Positions 31,653-34,628 of a DNA stretch of 34,628 nucleotides are shown here, piece after piece; the first letter of the stretch is position 1, and every line of letters begins with the position of its first letter. A model generated the notes under the pieces. It made no database searches. It had not been told where the DNA came from and saw only the letters and a program-made list of their open reading frames with translations. The translations under genes were made by a program, and so were the position numbers. The DNA is from JAAYDY01 sp964500225 (GTDB taxonomy: Bacteria; Planctomycetota; Phycisphaerae; FEN-1346; JAACEH01): NCBI GenBank assembly GCA_964500225.1, contig CAZCOA010000030.1, positions 1 through 34,628 on the forward strand, given 5' to 3'.

Positions 31653-34025
31653 TCAGGCCGACTCGGCCTCGCGGCCGGGATCGGTCAGAATGTCCGAGGC
31701 CTCGGCATCCGACGGCAGGACGTGCGGAATCGTGAACGTGAACGTGCTGCCCTGGTTCACCTGGCTCTCGACGGTGAGCTTGCCGCCGTGAAGCTCCACC
31801 AGCTTGCGCGTCAGGGCCAGGCCCAGGCCCGTGCCGCCATACTCGCGGCTGAGACGCGAGTCCACCTGCCGGAACTCCTCGAAAATCACGTCCAGTTTGT
31901 CGGCCGGAATGCCGACGCCGGTGTCGATGACGCGGAAACAGGTATCCGTCTCGCGCCACTGAGCCTCGGCGCGGATCGAGCCGCCCTTGGGGGTGAACTT
32001 CACGGCGTTGGAGAGCAGGTTGTAGAGAATCTGAAGAAGCTTCAGACGGTCCACCCGCAAGGTGATGCCGGGCGGCTGCTCGCGGAACGCCAGCGACAGG
32101 TTCTTGCGGACGGCCATGCCCTGAATGATGGTCTGGACTTCCTCAAAGACGGCCGAGAGCTCGACGGTCTCGATGTCGAGGGTCATGCGTCCGGCGTCCA
32201 CCTTCGAGAGGTCGAGGATGTCGTTGATGAGGTTGAGCAGTTGGCGGCCGGACTCGAGGATGTCGCGGACGCAGCGTTTCTGTTCGTCGTTGAGCGGACC
32301 GGCCAGCTCTTCGCGCAGCACGTCGGCGAACCCGATGATGGCGTTCAGCGGGGTGCGCAGCTCGTGGCTCATGCTGGCGAGGAACTCGCCCTTGAGCTGG
32401 TTGGCCCGGGCGAGCTGGATGTTGGCTTCCTGGAGCTCGCGCGTCTTGGAGGCGACGAGCGATTCGAGGTTCTCGGTGTACTCCAGGAGCTTGGCCTCGA
32501 GCTCCTTGCGCTGCGTGATGTCGCTGGTGATGGTGGTGTAGCCGACGGGGTTGCCGTCGTCGTCGTAGCGGAGGGTCTGAACGAATCGGACGGGGAACCG
32601 GCGGCCGCCTTTTCGGACGTGGACGGTTTCGCCGCTGAAGGTGCCTTCGCGGCGGACCTGCCGGAGGATTTCCTTGGATCGTTCGACCTCGGCCGGCTCG
32701 CGCGGGATGACGATCTGAACGGGCGCGCCGATGATCTCCTCGGGTTCATAGCCGTAGATGCGCCGCGCGCCCTCGTTGTACGACAGGATGGTTCCGTGCA
32801 GATCGGTGGCGATGATGGCATACTCGGTGGAACTGTCCAGCACGCTGTTGAGGAAGTCGGTGGTTTCCTGGAGTTCCTGGGTGCGTTCGGCAACCATGCG
32901 TTCGAGCTTCTGATACATCTCGCGGAGCCGCACCTGCATTTCGTTGAAGGCCAGGGCGAGCTGCCCGATTTCGTCCTGAGTGGCGACGCCGACAGGATGG
33001 GTCAGGTCGCCCTCGCCGACGCGGTTGGCGGCCTCGGCCAGGATCTCCAGAGGACGGGTGATCTGACCGACGATGGCCAATCCGAGGAGGACCGCCACCA
33101 GGCCGGTCGTGGACCCCCAGAGGAGGACCTGCCGTTTCATGGTGACGATGTCCTGCACGGCCTCATGTTCGGGCTCCTGGGCGATGACGGCCCATCGCAG
33201 GGCGTTGTCGGCGGCGCCGGCGGGCCGGGGCACGAGGGCGGCATCGGCCACGACGCGATGGCCGGTCTCGTTGTCGTAGCGTCGGAGCCGCGCGGAGCTG
33301 GCCGGCTCGTGCGCGAAGGCGTCAGTAACCAAGTCGAGATTCCTCAGGTCCATGCCGACGGCGACGCGGGACGCGTCCGGGGCCGGCGGCTCGCCGGCGC
33401 CGGAGATAGCCAACGGATGGGCCAGCAGCAGGCCGCGGTGGTCTACCAGCATGAGGTACCCGGTGGTGCCGACGCGGGTGTCGCGCAGCAGCAGGCTGAA
33501 TGGGTCGAGCCGCCATTTGGTGACCACCCTGAGACGCCCTTCGCGGTTGGCCGTCATGACCAGCAGGGGCGGACCCTGCTCGTGGCGTTCGAGGTGGACC
33601 AGCACCTGGCCGTAGGAGGCGTGTTCGCGCAGCTCGACGGTCAGGGGAATGGGACGGTTGACGGTGTTGGCGTCGCGCGGCGTGTGCCATCCGCCGCCAG
33701 GGGCATGATCGTCGGCACCGACCATCGTCGCATCGGGGTTCTTGGCGAGCCAATCGCGGACGACGGCCTCGCGCCGGTCGCGGCCGGGCTCCAATTCGCT
33801 CAGGCGGTCGCTCAGACCGAGCACCTCGCGGATGGTGTCGTTGATCTGCAGTTGCACGGCCAGGGCGCCGCTGCGGGCCTGGCTGCGCGTCAGGTCGGCG
33901 ACCTGGCGTTCGATGCTCCGGGTGCTGAGCGTGATGACGAGCATGCTCGGCACGCAGACGGAGACCGCGGCCGTCAGGACGACCAGGATGATGAGTTTGT
34001 GGCCGAGTCTCAGATGATTCCGCAT
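31653..34025 (-). CDS. Membrane sensor histidine kinase (CACHE-HAMP-PAS-HisKA-HATPase)
   Basis: 790 residues. TM1 is at about 10-32. A large periplasmic double-CACHE-like sensor spans about 33-295 (VGTTGYLMLVDHRGLLLAHP is typical) and TM2 is at 300-321. HAMP follows at about 322-375, with the coiled-coil motif LERMVAERTQELQ after it. PAS lies at about 385-505 (IIATDLHGTILSYNEGA, GYEPEEIIG) and a second coiled coil comes next. HisKA has His554 (MSHELRTPLNAIIGF). HATPase_c has NLLSNAVKFTPKGG, DTGVGIP and GGTGLGLAL. All kinase residues are present. It senses a small extracytoplasmic molecule through CACHE, and possibly redox or a ligand through PAS. The ATG at 34025 lies 13 bp after the upstream gene's stop. 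Confidence 0.93.
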   Translation of the reverse strand: MRNHLRLGHKLIILVVLTAAVSVCVPSMLVITLSTRSIERQVADLTRSQARSGALAVQLQINDTIREVLGLSDRLSELEPGRDRREAVVRDWLAKNPDATMVGADDHAPGGGWHTPRDANTVNRPIPLTVELREHASYGQVLVHLERHEQGPPLLVMTANREGRLRVVTKWRLDPFSLLLRDTRVGTTGYLMLVDHRGLLLAHPLAISGAGEPPAPDASRVAVGMDLRNLDLVTDAFAHEPASSARLRRYDNETGHRVVADAALVPRPAGAADNALRWAVIAQEPEHEAVQDIVTMKRQVLLWGSTTGLVAVLLGLAIVGQITRPLEILAEAANRVGEGDLTHPVGVATQDEIGQLALAFNEMQVRLREMYQKLERMVAERTQELQETTDFLNSVLDSSTEYAIIATDLHGTILSYNEGARRIYGYEPEEIIGAPVQIVIPREPAEVERSKEILRQVRREGTFSGETVHVRKGGRRFPVRFVQTLRYDDDGNPVGYTTITSDITQRKELEAKLLEYTENLESLVASKTRELQEANIQLARANQLKGEFLASMSHELRTPLNAIIGFADVLREELAGPLNDEQKRCVRDILESGRQLLNLINDILDLSKVDAGRMTLDIETVELSAVFEEVQTIIQGMAVRKNLSLAFREQPPGITLRVDRLKLLQILYNLLSNAVKFTPKGGSIRAEAQWRETDTCFRVIDTGVGIPADKLDVIFEEFRQVDSRLSREYGGTGLGLALTRKLVELHGGKLTVESQVNQGSTFTFTIPHVLPSDAEASDILTDPGREAESA

Positions 34026-34038
34026 GGTCGTGTCGCGT

Positions 34039-34524
34039 TCATTGGCCGGTTGTGCGGCGGCTGAGGCCCGACAGGCGGCCGCGCAGATAGTTCTCGAACG
34101 TCGGCAGCCCCGCCTCGGTCCAGGCCCGTTCGATGGCCTGCTTGACGCTGTCGTTGTGCCGGAGCAACTCCTTGTAGCGTTCCTGTTCGCTCTGTTGCAC
34201 CATCATGGCGAAGTGCTTGTCGTGGGTATCGACGACGAGGACGAAATCGTCGGTGCCGCAGACGCGGTCCACGCCGAGTTTCATGTGCGGGTAGCTTTCG
34301 TTGCCGAGCCGGAGGTTGAACCGCTGGACGGACGCCGGGTCCGCGCCGTCGCCGACGATGCGTTCGAAGCGCTGGTCGTCGAGCAGATCTCGTCCGCGCC
34401 GGCCGGGCGGCAGGTCGGCCTGTCGGCGGACGGCTTCGGACGGCTCGCCGTGCGGGTAAGCCGTCTTCAGATACGTGTCGATGGCGCGGGACAGCAATTC
34501 GCTCGTGATATCGTCGAGTTTCAC
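34039..34524 (-). CDS. Unrecognised 161-residue protein heading the sensor operon
   Basis: No family recognised. The start KLDDITSELLSRAIDTYLKTAYP is a likely amphipathic helix. A central beta-rich part follows (VQRFNLRLGNESYPHMKLGV, TDDFVLVVDTHDKHF), and helices close the protein (SEQERYKELLRHNDSVKQAI, FENYLRGRL). No signal peptide, membrane helix or Cys cluster is seen. I chose the GTG at 34524: CGGAG lies 6 nt upstream, and the operon promoter at 34563-34591 would start transcription near 34556. That excludes the GTG at 34611 from that transcript. Position suggests an accessory or sensory partner of the two kinases, but that is inference. Confidence 0.7.
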   Translation of the reverse strand: MKLDDITSELLSRAIDTYLKTAYPHGEPSEAVRRQADLPPGRRGRDLLDDQRFERIVGDGADPASVQRFNLRLGNESYPHMKLGVDRVCGTDDFVLVVDTHDKHFAMMVQQSEQERYKELLRHNDSVKQAIERAWTEAGLPTFENYLRGRLSGLSRRTTGQ

Positions 34525-34562
34525 CGGCGGCTCCGAAAGCTGGTCCGATCCTCCAGGGGGCC

Positions 34563-34591
34563 ATTGTATCAGACAGCCGACGCAAGGCCAA
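34563..34591 (-). promoter_or_regulatory. Promoter of the sensor-kinase operon
   Basis: On the minus strand, TTGGCC (plus 34586-34591), 17 nt, TACAAT (plus 34563-34568). It lies about 40 nt before the GTG at 34524 and resembles the efp promoter in its TACAAT box and 17-nt spacing. Confidence 0.6.
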
Positions 34592-34628
34592 TCCCAGGTG
34601 ATGGAAATCACGCAGCGTGCGGGGCGGG

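Noticed and set aside
30000..34064. Two long plus-strand frames opposite the histidine kinases
   Set aside because: Asp/Glu/Gly/Val-rich mirrors of the kinase codons with no motif; the minus strand carries all kinase boxes.
1..34628. tRNA, rRNA, insertion sequence or phage genes
   Set aside because: No cloverleaf-like segment, transposase, integrase or phage structural gene was recognised by reading. A covariance-model tRNA scan of the intergenic regions would settle the RNA part.

Overview
The window is GC-rich and dense with genes. Nearly every gene has a bacterial layout: Shine-Dalgarno sites, ATGA or GTGA stop-start overlaps, and recognisable TTGACA/TATAAT-type promoters. Gene content suggests a member of the PVC superphylum, most likely a Planctomycetota bacterium. 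The pointers are a large double-VWA membrane protein, a DUF4838 secreted hydrolase, a tandem InaA-type kinase fusion beside a GT9 glycosyltransferase, GSI-alpha glutamine synthetase with an archaeal-type split glutamate synthase, and AraC regulators beside secreted hydrolases. This placement is inferred from gene content only. Two N runs (100 N at 10873-10972 and 10 N at 20494-20503) show that this is a draft or metagenome scaffold.

Layout. (1) 99-4172, minus strand: a VWA/GATase-like membrane protein followed by the SppA protease. (2) 4425-7933, plus strand, divergent from the first unit: tandem lipopolysaccharide-kinase-like protein, GT9 heptosyltransferase-like enzyme and DUF2062 membrane protein, a cell-envelope glycan operon. 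(3) 7975-10269, minus: secreted DUF4838 protein. It is followed by an apparently gene-poor stretch and the scaffold gap. (4) 10974-19663, plus: a nitrogen-assimilation block with Amt, PII, glutamine synthetase and a five-gene split glutamate synthase with its own ferredoxins and flavoprotein reductase. (5) 19809-20369: elongation factor P with its own promoter and terminator. (6) 20652-22683, minus: two paralogous AraC regulators in tandem. They are divergent from (7) 22861-26756, plus: a secreted M14 carboxypeptidase translationally coupled to a secreted glycosidase-like protein. (8) 27393-29977, plus: an orphan 153-residue protein behind a near-consensus promoter, a MarC membrane protein and a polysaccharide flippase. 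(9) 30120-34524, minus: a signalling operon with an unrecognised 161-residue protein, a CACHE-HAMP-PAS histidine kinase and a REC-PAS-histidine kinase hybrid.

How the genes work together. The nitrogen block imports ammonium (Amt, sensed by PII), fixes it into glutamine (GlnA) and converts glutamine plus 2-oxoglutarate to glutamate (split GOGAT). Both classical covalent control sites are missing: PII has Val at position 51 in place of the uridylylated Tyr, and GlnA lacks the adenylylation loop. Control is therefore probably allosteric and RNA-level, and a strong stem-loop with a short U-run sits between glnA and the GOGAT genes. The AraC pair probably controls the adjacent secreted peptidase/glycosidase pair. 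The strongest candidates for new biology are the 153-residue and 161-residue unknown proteins, the tandem kinase fusion, and the hairpins at 14451-14505 and 26873-26930.
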